From NCBI GenBank assembly GCA_965205845.1, contig CBDBIG010000002.1:372001-436000 (forward strand): a DNA stretch of 64,000 bases, in the 5' to 3' direction. The number at the start of each line of letters is the position of its first letter. The stretch's first letter is position 1. The stretch comes from CBDBIG01 sp965205845 [NCBI: bacterium] (GTDB lineage: Bacteria > SAR324). The position numbers and the translations under genes were made by a program. The notes under the pieces were generated by a model. The model was not told the origin of the DNA. It made no database searches and was given only the letters and a program-made list of their open reading frames with translations. Shown here one piece after another: positions 27,156-35,042 of the stretch.

Positions 27156-27690
27156 CCCGCCCACCCCAGGGCTAAAAGGCTTGTTAAGCGCCGTTGCGGG
27201 GGGCTTGCGCGCGGGTTTAAGTGGCCTTAAAGGAGGGGTAAAAACCCACGGCGGGCGCTTTAGCCTTGAGGAGTTAAAGCGCTATGCCCAGCAGGCCCCA
27301 GGGGTGAGGCTTGCCTTGCTAGGGGTGGAGCGCGTCGAGTGCACCAGTTTTGGCAAAGTGTGGCTTCACGCAAGGCTGGGGGCGTTTGTGATTGCCGCTG
27401 GCCAAGGGCGCAACGCGCAGGCTTTGCAAATTAGCACGGCCCTTGGGGTGCTGGTGGCAGACAACAGGTGGGGCGTAGAAGAATGGGCGCACACCCCCCA
27501 GGAGGCGCGCTGCGATAACCTTTACGATGCTGCCCTCGATAAAACGGGCATCGCCATTTGGGCAATCACTTGGCGCCAGCGCATTGAGCTCGAAAAAGAG
27601 CAAGTCTTAAGCGATTTAACCCGCGTTGACACCACCCTAAACGGCATTCAAGACACCATTACACTATCCTTAAGAGGAGTGTTCGAGTAA
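27145..27690 (+). CDS. Mu gp37-like protein (DUF1834)
   Basis: 181 residues. The segment SLEELKRYAQQAPGVRLALLGV and LGAFVIAAGQGRNAQALQIS, with the final RIELEKEQVLSDLTRVDTTL, matches the Mu gp37 family, a tail or neck protein of unknown detail. It starts within the end of the virion morphogenesis gene and ends directly before gp38 (stop TAA, then ATG), so the genes are translated as a block. Confidence 0.75.
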   Translation: MADNPPTPGLKGLLSAVAGGLRAGLSGLKGGVKTHGGRFSLEELKRYAQQAPGVRLALLGVERVECTSFGKVWLHARLGAFVIAAGQGRNAQALQISTALGVLVADNRWGVEEWAHTPQEARCDNLYDAALDKTGIAIWAITWRQRIELEKEQVLSDLTRVDTTLNGIQDTITLSLRGVFE

Positions 27691-27894
27691 ATGAAACCCA
27701 TTTTTGTAAAACCCCGTGCGGGGCTGAAGGTGTACAACATTCAAACGAACGAACACCACCCGCCAGAGGGCGAATATGTGGCCAACACCCTCTACATTCA
27801 AAGGCGCATTAAGGCTGGTGAATTGACAATTTGCAACCCACCAGCAGAATGCGCAGACCAACAACCAGCAAAACGGGGCAAAAAGAAAGGATAG
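27691..27894 (+). CDS. Mu gp38-like small protein (DUF2635)
   Basis: 67 residues: IFVKPRAGLKVYNIQTNEHH, PPEGEYVANTLYIQRRIKAGEL matches DUF2635, a short protein always found just before the tail sheath gene in Mu-like phages (pattern: V-x-P-x-x-G..V..P......L...G..V....YW.RR...G....). The C-terminal tail is Lys-rich. No enzymatic role is known. Nine bases separate its stop from the sheath start. Confidence 0.8.
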   Translation: MKPIFVKPRAGLKVYNIQTNEHHPPEGEYVANTLYIQRRIKAGELTICNPPAECADQQPAKRGKKKG

Positions 27895-27902
27895 AAAAAG
27901 CC

Positions 27903-29354
27903 ATGACCATCGCATTTAACAGCATTCCTGTTGGCATCCAAGTGCCAGGGCAGTATGTGGAGTTTGACAGCAGCCAGGCGGGCACCAGCACGCAAGTGCG
28001 CCGTATGCTGGTGATTGGTCACGTGGCCAGTGGTGGCAGCGCAAGCCCAGGCGAGGCGGTGCGCGTGGACAACGCCAGCGCCGTGGCGGGTTTGTTTGGC
28101 CAAGGCAGCCAGGTGGGGACAATGGCACGCGTGGCCAAGGCAGCCCATCGGCTAGGCGAGGTGTGGGCGCTGCCCCTGGCCGATGCAAGCGGCGCAGCCA
28201 AGGCAAGTGCCAGCATCGTTGTGGAAGCAACCAGCGCTCAAGCAGGCACCATTGCCTTGTACATTGCAGGCCAGCGGGTGGCCGTGGGGGTGCAGGCTAG
28301 CGCCGATGCCAACACCATTGCAACCGCCATTCAAACCGCCTGCAATCAGGCTTCGCCCGCCTTGCCTGTAGTCGCTACGGTGAGCACCAACACCCTCACC
28401 CTTACATGCCGTTGGGGCGGCACAACGGGCAACCAGATTGACCTGCGCCATTCCTACCTTCAAGCCCAAGCCTTGCCCAGTGGCGTTACCCTTGCTCTCA
28501 CCGCTTTTACGGGCGGGGCAACCGACCCCAACCTCACCAGTGCATTGGCCGCCCTAGGCGACACCCAATACCATAGCCTTGCCATGCCCTATCATGAGCG
28601 CGCAGCGCTAAGCGCATTGGATAGCGTGCTCCAAAGCCGTTGGGGCCCCTTGGAAGCCAAGGAGGGGGTGGCGTTTATCCCTGCCGTAGGCACGCTAAGC
28701 GCCATGACCACCCTTGGCGAAGCCTGCAACAGCCAACTGATCTGCCTGGTTGGGGTGGGCAAAAGCCCCAGTGCCCCTTGGTCATGGGCAGCCACCACTG
28801 CTGCGGTAAGTGAGCGCGAAGCAGCCCTTGACCCAGCGCGCCCCTTGCAAACACTGCTCCTGCCAGGGGTGCTTCCCCCCAACGATGGGACCACCCTCGA
28901 TTATACCGAGCGCAACACCGCCCTTAAAAAAGGCGTGTCGACCACCACCACCCAGGCGGGCAAGGTGCGCATTGAACGCCTGGTTACCCCCTATGCCACC
29001 AACCCCGCGGGCGCGGCCGACGGCGCCTACCACGACCTGACCGTCGTGCGCATCCTGGCTTTTTTGCGCAGTAGCCTGCAAAGGCGCATCGCCTTAAAAT
29101 ACCCGCGCCACAAGCTGGCCAACGATGGCGCCACGGGAGACAACGTGGTCACCCCCAGCACGCTGAAGGCAGAGATTGTGGCCCTGTTCACCCAGTGGGA
29201 AGCCGCAGGGCTGGTTGAAAACCCCGAGGCTTTTATCAAAGGCCTGCGCATTGAACGCGATAGCACCGATCAAAACCGCATTAACGCCAGCCTGCCACCC
29301 GATATTATCAACGGCCTGCGGGTGCTGGCTGCCAAAATTGAATTTAGGCTATAA
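27903..29354 (+). CDS. Tail sheath protein (Mu L-like)
   Basis: 483 residues. The beginning FNSIPVGIQVPGQYVEFDSS is the hallmark of Mu-like contractile tail sheath proteins, and the C-terminal domain has HDLTVVRILAFLRSSLQRRI and ALKYPRHKLANDG, both typical. The subunits form the outer sheath that contracts on infection. The frame is open 24 codons upstream in the gp38 region, but the ATG at 27903 fits the conserved start. Intact. Confidence 0.93.
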   Translation: MTIAFNSIPVGIQVPGQYVEFDSSQAGTSTQVRRMLVIGHVASGGSASPGEAVRVDNASAVAGLFGQGSQVGTMARVAKAAHRLGEVWALPLADASGAAKASASIVVEATSAQAGTIALYIAGQRVAVGVQASADANTIATAIQTACNQASPALPVVATVSTNTLTLTCRWGGTTGNQIDLRHSYLQAQALPSGVTLALTAFTGGATDPNLTSALAALGDTQYHSLAMPYHERAALSALDSVLQSRWGPLEAKEGVAFIPAVGTLSAMTTLGEACNSQLICLVGVGKSPSAPWSWAATTAAVSEREAALDPARPLQTLLLPGVLPPNDGTTLDYTERNTALKKGVSTTTTQAGKVRIERLVTPYATNPAGAADGAYHDLTVVRILAFLRSSLQRRIALKYPRHKLANDGATGDNVVTPSTLKAEIVALFTQWEAAGLVENPEAFIKGLRIERDSTDQNRINASLPPDIINGLRVLAAKIEFRL

Positions 29355-29366
29355 GGAGTCACACCC

Positions 29367-29729
29367 ATGCAACACGCAGGCAAAGCAAGCATTAAAATTG
29401 ACGGCGACACCCTGCCCACCAAGGATGGCGCCACCCTTGACATCGGCGGGGTCAAGCGCAACACCGTCATCGGGGGCAACAAGGTGCTAGGCTACGCAGA
29501 AGAACCAATGCCTGCCCGCGTTGAATGCGAAGTGTTTGTGGGCAAGGGCACCAGCCTTGAGCGCTGGCGGCAGGTTGAAGACGCCACGATTACCTTTGAA
29601 ACCGACACAGGCAACGTGTACGTCTTGCCAAATGCCTGGCTAACCGACCCCCCTGCGCTCACAGAGGCAAAAGACGGCAGCACCGCCCGCCTCGTATTTG
29701 AAGCCGTGGATGCAAAGGAGATTGCTTAA
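29367..29729 (+). CDS. Tail tube protein (Mu M-like)
   Basis: 120 residues. GKASIKIDGDTLPTKDGATL matches the Mu-like tail tube family start (G-x-x-x-x-x-x-DG....), then GGVKRNTVIGGNKVLGYAEE and PARVECEVFVGKGTSLERW. It forms the inner tube within the sheath. The gene follows the sheath gene by 12 bases and abuts the next start codon. The frame is complete. Confidence 0.88.
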   Translation: MQHAGKASIKIDGDTLPTKDGATLDIGGVKRNTVIGGNKVLGYAEEPMPARVECEVFVGKGTSLERWRQVEDATITFETDTGNVYVLPNAWLTDPPALTEAKDGSTARLVFEAVDAKEIA

Positions 29730-30023
29730 ATGAAAGAGGTTTTGCTTACCCAAGGCTGGCTGATTGGCGGGGTGCGCGAGAAAAGCGTGCAGGTTGGCTT
29801 TTTTAATGTGGGCGACATGTTGGATGCAGAGAATGTGGAGGGCGAATTAGCCCGGGGTTTGTTTTTGTTGGGGCGGCGCATTAAACGAGTGGGCGCAGAA
29901 GAGGTAAGCATTACGGTGGAGATGCTAAGGAAACTAAGCGCAGGCGACATAGCCCAAATTCAACAGGCAGCAGACGAACTGGACGCAAAAGAGGAAGCAG
30001 TGTCATGCCTGGGGGAGCGCTAA
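29730..30023 (+). CDS. Tail assembly chaperone (Mu gp41-like)
   Basis: 97 residues matching the Mu gp41/tail chaperone family: VGFFNVGDMLDAENVEGELA, RRIKRVGAEEVSITVEMLRKLSAGDIAQIQQAADELD. Such chaperones hold the tape-measure protein during tail assembly. In this prophage no tape-measure gene follows; the next sequence is the 3' part of gp45. The gene's last residues (VSCLGER) may already be altered by the deletion joint near 30005-30035. Confidence 0.8.
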   Translation: MKEVLLTQGWLIGGVREKSVQVGFFNVGDMLDAENVEGELARGLFLLGRRIKRVGAEEVSITVEMLRKLSAGDIAQIQQAADELDAKEEAVSCLGER

Positions 30024-30365
30024 TTGCCTTGGGGGTTTGCCTCACAACCCACAGCTGGCCAGCAAGCGTTGGTGGTGTTTGTGGGCGGCGCCCAAAGCGC
30101 CCCCGTGGCGCTGGGTGAAAGCGCCAAAAGCGCCCCTGCCCTAGCCCAAGGGGAGGTAAAGATTTATGCCCAAGGAGGCGCCAGCGTCCACTTGAAAGCA
30201 GACGGCAATGTGGTGGTGCAACCAGGCGCACAAGGCAAGGTGATGTTAGGCGAGCAAAGCCTTAACCCCATGCAAGGGGTGGTGACAGGGGAGTGCGTGT
30301 GCGCTTTTACAGGCAACCCACACCCCCAAGCCAGCCAAGTGGTGTTCGCCAAAAAGGAGGCCTAA
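30024..30365 (+). pseudogene. Baseplate spike gp45 C-terminal part
   Basis: WGFASQPTAGQQALVVFVGG, GEVKIYAQGGASVHLKADGN and MQGVVTGECVCAFTG match the C-terminal half of Mu gp45, the baseplate protein whose beta helix makes the membrane-piercing spike. The N-terminal OB-fold half is absent, and the frame begins with TTG directly after the gp41 stop. Normal gp45 has about 190-200 residues; 113 remain. The lost interval should have held tape measure, N, P and the gp45 start. Confidence 0.75.
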
Positions 30366-30368
30366 CCG

Positions 30369-30560
30369 ATGCCCTTAAACGCAACCGTTTTGGCTATGTT
30401 GATGAAACAAAAACTAGATGCGCTGCCCCAAGGCACGGCGGGTGAAGCCAACCTGCAAGCCTTGGCCGAGGCCGTGGTCGAACACATTCAAAGCGAAGCC
30501 CAAGTTCAGGTGCAAGGGGTGCAAACAGGGGGCGGAGCAGCCACGGGGAGGATCACATGA
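30369..30560 (+). CDS. Small helical phage protein
   Basis: 63 residues, mostly helical: LNATVLAMLMKQKLDALPQG then ALAEAVVEHIQSEAQVQVQG. Short proteins with this look are often found between gp45 and gp46 in Mu-like phages. It starts three bases after the gp45 stop, and its own stop overlaps the gp46 start. The function is unknown. Confidence 0.6.
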   Translation: MPLNATVLAMLMKQKLDALPQGTAGEANLQALAEAVVEHIQSEAQVQVQGVQTGGGAATGRIT

Positions 30561-30961
30561 AAGACATTGCACTAAAATGGAAGAACGGGGTGGCAGATAT
30601 TGCCCTCGATGCGGGCGACATCGCCTTGGATAACGGCCTTGAGAGCGCCGTCATCATCAGCCTATTTGGCGATGGGCTTGCCAGCCCTAGCGCTACCTTG
30701 CCCGATGGCGCCACCAACCGCCGCGGCTGGTGGGGTGGATGTAGCGGCAGTGGCCTTTGGCAACACACCCGCGCCAAAAACACCCAGGCCAATGCTCTTG
30801 CCCTCGCCGATGAAGCCCGCCAAGCCCTAGCATGGCTCACCAAAGACGGCCTCGCCACCAGTTTGGAAGTGGAAGCGGTGAGGCAAGCAGGGCAGATTGC
30901 CTTGCAGGTGCGTGTAAAGGGCGTTGCAAGCGCGTTTAAAGGAGGTTTGTATGCCGTTTAA
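30557..30961 (+). CDS. Baseplate wedge protein gp46-like
   Basis: 134 residues of the Mu gp46/GP25-like family: DIALDAGDIALDNGLESAVI followed by SLFGDGLA, and DGATNRRGWWGGCSGSGLWQ, which is the family's RRGWWGD-type motif, then EEARQALAWLTKDGLA-like helix and a beta-rich end. It belongs to the tail baseplate. The gene overlaps the next start by 11 bases. Intact. Confidence 0.85.
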   Translation: MKDIALKWKNGVADIALDAGDIALDNGLESAVIISLFGDGLASPSATLPDGATNRRGWWGGCSGSGLWQHTRAKNTQANALALADEARQALAWLTKDGLATSLEVEAVRQAGQIALQVRVKGVASAFKGGLYAV

Positions 30962-32015
30962 AATCCCCAGCCTTGGCGATTTACGCGCCCGCAGCCGTGG
31001 TGATATGGAAGCCGCGTTGCCAGGGGTTTCTGCCCAACAGGCGAGCATGGCGCAAACCTTGGCAGACAGCCACGCTGCCGCCATGCGCGGGCTTTACCTC
31101 CACCAACAAACCCTAGCCCAAGACCTCTTCCCCGACACCGCCCAAGCAGACGCCCTTGAACGCTGGGCAGGCATTTGGGGTGTCACCCGCACCCCGGCAG
31201 CCAGGGCAGTCGGTCAAGTGGTGTTTCAAGGTCAAGCAGGCGCTTGGGTGCCCCTTGGCTTAGGCTTGCAAAGCCAGCGCAACCAAACCTACACCACCAG
31301 CCAAAGCGGGGTGCTGGCCACCAACGGGCAAGCGACCCTCGCCGTGCGTGCTGATAAAGGCGGGGCGGCAGGCAACCTAGCAACAGGTAGCACGCTCACC
31401 CTAAGCAGCACCGTGCTCGGGGTTGAACCCGAGGCAAGGGTCGCAACAGGCGGGCTTGTCGGTGGCGCACCCCAAGAGACGGATGATGCCCTGCGCGCAC
31501 GCCTGCTAGCACGCATTCGCGCCCAAGAACGCCTTGGCAGCGTAGCCGACTACAAAGCCTGGGCTTTGGCCGTCCCTGGCGTTGATCGCGCCTGGGCTTT
31601 TGCCCATTACGCGGGCGAGGCAGGCGTGGTCGCCGTGTTTATCACCGTGCCCAGCACCAATGACGACCCCCGAGCCAACCCTGCCAAGCTGCAAGAGGTG
31701 CAAACAGCCCTCGATGCCCTGCGCCCAGCGGGCGCTGTGTTGCGCACGCTGACCCCAGCCTTGTTGCCTGTGAATGTCCAAGCAAGCATCGCCCCCCTCA
31801 CCCCACCCTTGCAAACGGCTGTGCGAGCCGAATTGGCCAATGCCCTTCACCAAGCCGCCCGCCCTGGTGCCAGCCTGGCGCGTAGCGTGATTGAAGCAGC
31901 CTTTGCCAGGGTGGAAGGATTAACATCATGGAATATCACCAGGCCCCGCGAGGCAACCCAACCCGCAGCAGGCAACCTGCCCGTGCTGGGCACCGTTACG
32001 TTGAGGGCAGGCTAA
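30951..32015 (+). CDS. Baseplate assembly protein J-like (Mu gp47)
   Basis: 354 residues. FKIPSLGDLRARSRGDMEAA is a typical J-like start; TADALERWAGIWG-type text (DTAQADALERWAGIWGVTRT) and GGLVGGAPQETDDALRARLLARIR are strongly conserved in gp47/J proteins, as is VPGVDRAWAF. The ATG at 30951 has GGAGG six bases upstream, which decides the start over 30924. It forms part of the baseplate wedge. Intact frame. Confidence 0.9.
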   Translation: MPFKIPSLGDLRARSRGDMEAALPGVSAQQASMAQTLADSHAAAMRGLYLHQQTLAQDLFPDTAQADALERWAGIWGVTRTPAARAVGQVVFQGQAGAWVPLGLGLQSQRNQTYTTSQSGVLATNGQATLAVRADKGGAAGNLATGSTLTLSSTVLGVEPEARVATGGLVGGAPQETDDALRARLLARIRAQERLGSVADYKAWALAVPGVDRAWAFAHYAGEAGVVAVFITVPSTNDDPRANPAKLQEVQTALDALRPAGAVLRTLTPALLPVNVQASIAPLTPPLQTAVRAELANALHQAARPGASLARSVIEAAFARVEGLTSWNITRPREATQPAAGNLPVLGTVTLRAG

Positions 32016-32016
32016 A

Positions 32017-32544
32017 ATGACCAATACACAGACTTATACCCAAGCCCTCGCAGGGCTACTGCCCCCAGGGGCAGCTTGGCAAGGGCGCAATCTGCACAGG
32101 CTGCTTAGCGCCTGGGCTACGGGTTTGGTGCGTAGCGCCAACAGCCTGCAAACCTTGCTAGGCGAAGCAAACCCAGCCAATAGCAGCGACCTGTTGCCCG
32201 AGTGGGAACGCCTGCTGGGGATTGTGCCCTTGGATAGTAGTAGCATTCAGGCAGAACGCCGCGAGGTGGTGTTGTCTCGCCTAGCAAGCGGGGTGCCCAC
32301 CACCGATACAGCGCTCCTTGCCCTGGCTGGCGCGCTAGGCTGGAGGCTGGCCTTTACCTACTTTATCCCCGCACGCGTAAGCAAAGCGCGCCTTGGCACA
32401 CGGGGTTATGGCGCACCTTGGGTGTTTGCCAAGCGCATCACGGGCACCCCCAGTCCTAGCGAAGCCGTAAACGCACAAACCCTACGCACCATACTCACCA
32501 CCTACCAGCCCGCCCACGAAGCGTGGCGCTGGGTGCTAACCTAA
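32017..32544 (+). CDS. Mu gp48-like tail protein (DUF2313)
   Basis: 175 residues: LAGLLPPGAAWQGRNLHRLL matches the DUF2313/YmfQ family start (LLPPG.AW), then LLPEWERLLGIVPLDSSSIQ and a C-terminal EAWRWVL. Family members follow gp47 and precede the tail fibre, and are part of the baseplate-fibre junction. The gene begins one base after the gp47 stop. Intact. Confidence 0.85.
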   Translation: MTNTQTYTQALAGLLPPGAAWQGRNLHRLLSAWATGLVRSANSLQTLLGEANPANSSDLLPEWERLLGIVPLDSSSIQAERREVVLSRLASGVPTTDTALLALAGALGWRLAFTYFIPARVSKARLGTRGYGAPWVFAKRITGTPSPSEAVNAQTLRTILTTYQPAHEAWRWVLT

Positions 32545-32561
32545 AAGGAGAAGTCAAAGGA

Positions 32562-33519
32562 ATGGCAACAAATACACCCGCCAATTGGGAAGAGCGCATT
32601 CCCCTTTTTGACGAGGGCGACCCCCTGACAGGGCGCGAGGCCACCCTGCTCACCGCCGATGGGCAAAATATCTGGCGTGCTCTGGCAATGGGCCTCGCAC
32701 AAAGCCACGCCCTGCCCGCAAACGCGACCCACGCGCAAATTATGGAGGCTTTTATGCAAGGCCACGCCCTTACAGGGGAAATCAAAACCTTTGGGGGGGC
32801 CGCTGCCCCCGGGGGCTGGTTGCTTTGCAACGGGGCACGGGTTAGCAGCACCACCTACGCCGCCCTGTTTGGGGCGCTTGGGCAGCGATACGCGCCCGAT
32901 GTGCTGCTGAGCGCTGCTTTTGCCCTCACCACGGCAAGGAGCCTTGAAAGCATGGGCTTTTTAAAATGGGGACAGGGTGCGCTTTGAGGCCTACGACGCT
33001 ACAGGCGCAGCGATTGACCTCCCCACCCCTTTGAGCAAAACCACCCCCTATACCCTGGGCATCGCCACAGATGCCACCCATGACTTTAGCCCGATCGATG
33101 CCAGTGGCACAGCCGTTGTTCCCACAGCCCAAAGCAAGGGGCGTCTCGTGATGTCTAAAGCGGACACCTTGACCCTCCCCGACCTCCGCGGGCGAACCCC
33201 CATTGGGGCCGGGCAAGGGGAAGGCTTAACGCTGCGGGCGTTGGGCATACAAGGCGGGGATGAGGAAATGCAGGAGCACACCCACAGAGTATTGAGTGAA
33301 ACAACAGGGGGTTACGGCTCAGTAAACGATTTGGCTGGAGCTCAAGCACTCTTGGGGCAAGATATCTCAGGCCATGGAAATAGGTCAAGAAACTATCTGC
33401 TCAATACATACGGTGGTAATGCTGCGTACCCGTCAATACCTTACGTTCAAGCAACAGGCACGGGTCAAAGCGGGAACATGCAGCCCTACCTGCCGCTTCA
33501 CTACATCATCAAAACTTAG
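32562..33519 (+). pseudogene. Tail fibre/collar protein, frameshifted
   Basis: The first frame gives NTPANWEERIPLFDEGDPLT and FGGAAAPGGWLLCNGARVSS, a phage collar-domain motif (P-x-GWL-x-C-G). The second frame carries RFEAYDATGAAIDLP, LPDLRGRTPIGAGQG and a C-terminal HYIIKT, the usual collar end. The break is at an A4 run (32963-32966); removing one A gives LNGDRVRFEAYD. The whole would be about 318 residues, short for a fibre. Such proteins bind host receptors. Confidence 0.8.
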
Positions 33520-33530
33520 TAAAGGTTTTT

Positions 33531-33914
33531 ATGGAACTCATCATTACCCAAAGCACGATTACCCTGGGCGAATACACGGCCAGTTTAGCCGACTTTGCCC
33601 AAGACTACGGCCAGCGAGCCTCAGCCCCTGCGCATCCTGACAGTGCCCGTTCCTATCATCGAGGCGTGCGCCACGCATCCCACACCAAGCACGGCCAAAC
33701 CGATGGCGGGCCACTGGTTTGGGCCCAAGGCGATGCCATCATTGCAGCCCTGCCCACACTGCTTGCCAAGCAAAAAGCAAGGGAAGAGGCCCAACAAGGG
33801 GCAAGACAGGCCGAACAAGGGGCAAGCCAAGATTTGGACAGCCAAGGGCAAGGGCAAGGGGCAAGAACAGGGCGGGGATGCTTAAAGGAAGTAAATCATG
33901 AAAAGTTTTTTTAA
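33531..33914 (+). CDS. Phage accessory protein after the fibre gene
   Basis: 127 residues, family unknown. The N-terminal part (ELIITQSTITLGEYTASLAD) is well formed; the second half is low-complexity Gln/Gly/Ala-rich (AREEAQQGARQAEQGASQDL). It ends 17 bases inside the methylase gene. Position suggests a fibre-assembly or late accessory protein, but nothing in the sequence proves this. Confidence 0.5.
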   Translation: MELIITQSTITLGEYTASLADFAQDYGQRASAPAHPDSARSYHRGVRHASHTKHGQTDGGPLVWAQGDAIIAALPTLLAKQKAREEAQQGARQAEQGASQDLDSQGQGQGARTGRGCLKEVNHEKFF

Positions 33915-34762
33915 TAGAAAAGGAGGCAAGCGTTTGCTGGCCAAAAGATTGGCTGGCGTGATTGATGCCGTGCCACACACATGCTATTGCGAGCCCTTTA
34001 TGGGGGCAGCCCACGTCTTTTTTGCGCGACAACGCACACGCACTATTTCTGAAGTGCTAAACGATATTGACGGGGAATTGGTGAACCTATTTCGCGTGCT
34101 TAAATACCACAAGGAGGCGTTTTTGCAGGGCTTGGAGTGGGGGGTCTACGCGCGGGAGGTATTTGAAAACCTGAAACAACAAAACCCAGACACCATGACC
34201 GATATCCAGCGCGCCCAACGCTTTTTTTGCCTGCACAAAATGTCTTTTGACAGCGAAACTAGACAGTTTGGCTACTCAAAAAAACAGCCAACAATCACCC
34301 TGCAACCCTTAAAAATCCTTTAAGCAAGCCCACGCGGCCCTGAAAAGGGTGCATCTTGAGTGCTTGCCTTGGCAAGATGTGCTCACTCGCTACGATTCAA
34401 AAGAAACCTTGTTCTACCTTGACCCACCCTACCACGGGCACGAAAACGACTATGGCAAGGGGGTTTTTGCGAGGGAAGATTACGCCGCAATGGCAGGCAA
34501 ATTGGCTAACTTGAAGGGCAAGTTTCTCCTGAGCATCAACGACACACCCAAAATGCGCGCGTATTTTGCGCGGTTCGACCGCTACCAGATTAAAACGCAC
34601 TACACCCTAGGCTTGCATGCTGTTGTCGGGAAAAAACAGGTACGCGAATTGCTATACACAAACTTAGCACCTGAGGCCATGCAAACTCTAATTGACCAAA
34701 GGGTTAAACAAAATATCTGCTTGCCCATCAAACCCCACCCAAAATCCGAGGTCGGAAACTAA
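33898..34762 (+). pseudogene. Dam-like DNA adenine methylase, frameshifted
   Basis: The first frame holds FFNRKGGKRLLAKRLAGVID and the S-adenosylmethionine motif YCEPFMGAAHVFFAR (usual E-x-F-x-G-x-G; the second Gly is Ala here). The second holds the catalytic DPPY in LFYLDPPYHGHENDYGKGVF and LLSINDTPKMRAYF. The frame changes at an A5 run (34311-34315); removing one A gives SFKQAHAALKRVHLE and one protein of about 287 residues. Mu-like phages use such enzymes to protect their DNA. A decayed relative lies at 1-435. It is the last gene before the right end. Confidence 0.85.
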
Positions 34763-34830
34763 AGAAGCACTAAATCAAGCCTTGCACCAAGCAAAAAACA
34801 TGCCAAAATAAAGAGACCCCAGAATGACCA

Positions 34831-34877
34831 GTGGCAAAGCATGTGTCCCAAAGTGGCAAAGCAAGTGAACGTTTACA
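34831..34877 (-). repeat. Prophage right end with two transposase-type sites
   Basis: GTGGCAAAGCATGTG at 34831-34845 and GTGGCAAAGCAAGTG at 34853-34867 are inverse copies of the left-end core, 22 bases apart, close to the R1-R2 spacing in Mu. The outer site ends with AACGTTTACA at 34877, the proposed terminus. Confidence 0.85.
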
Positions 34878-35042
34878 CCCATGAAGCACACACCCCCCGG
34901 GGGGGGGTGCCCTTGTTTAACGCCCGTTCAAGGCAGCACCACACGCACCTGGGAGATCGACAGTGGCAAAACCCTTTTGTGTTAAAACGGGAGTCGCACA
35001 TCAGGGGTTGGTGCCCTTAAAAAAGCACAGGATTAAAGAATT
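34878..35042. other. Flank of the prophage with a C/G palindrome
   Basis: No gene is seen. CACCCCCCGGGGGGGGGTG at 34891-34909 forms a strong hairpin just outside the right end. No target duplication matching the left flank (TTGGT) is present next to the terminus. Confidence 0.5.

Larger units (their letters stand above)
17232..34877 (+). mobile_element. Defective Mu-like prophage, about 17.6 kb
   Basis: Bounded by inverted end sites of one type. The left end starts TGTGCCCGGACACTTACTTT at 17232; the right end reads TGTAAACGTTCACTTGCTTT on the minus strand from 34877. Inside, genes follow Mu order: B, gemA, portal, F, I, T, gp36, G, gp37, gp38, sheath L, tube M, gp41, gp45, gp46, gp47, gp48, fibre, methylase. 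Transposase A, both terminases, the portal N terminus, tape measure, N and P are missing through internal deletions. No matching 5-bp target duplication is seen (TTGGT left, CCCAT right). Mu itself is about 37 kb. Confidence 0.9.

Noticed and set aside
17232-34877. Functional phage or tailocin
   Set aside because: Transposase, terminases, tape measure and part of the portal and spike are missing, and five genes are frameshifted.
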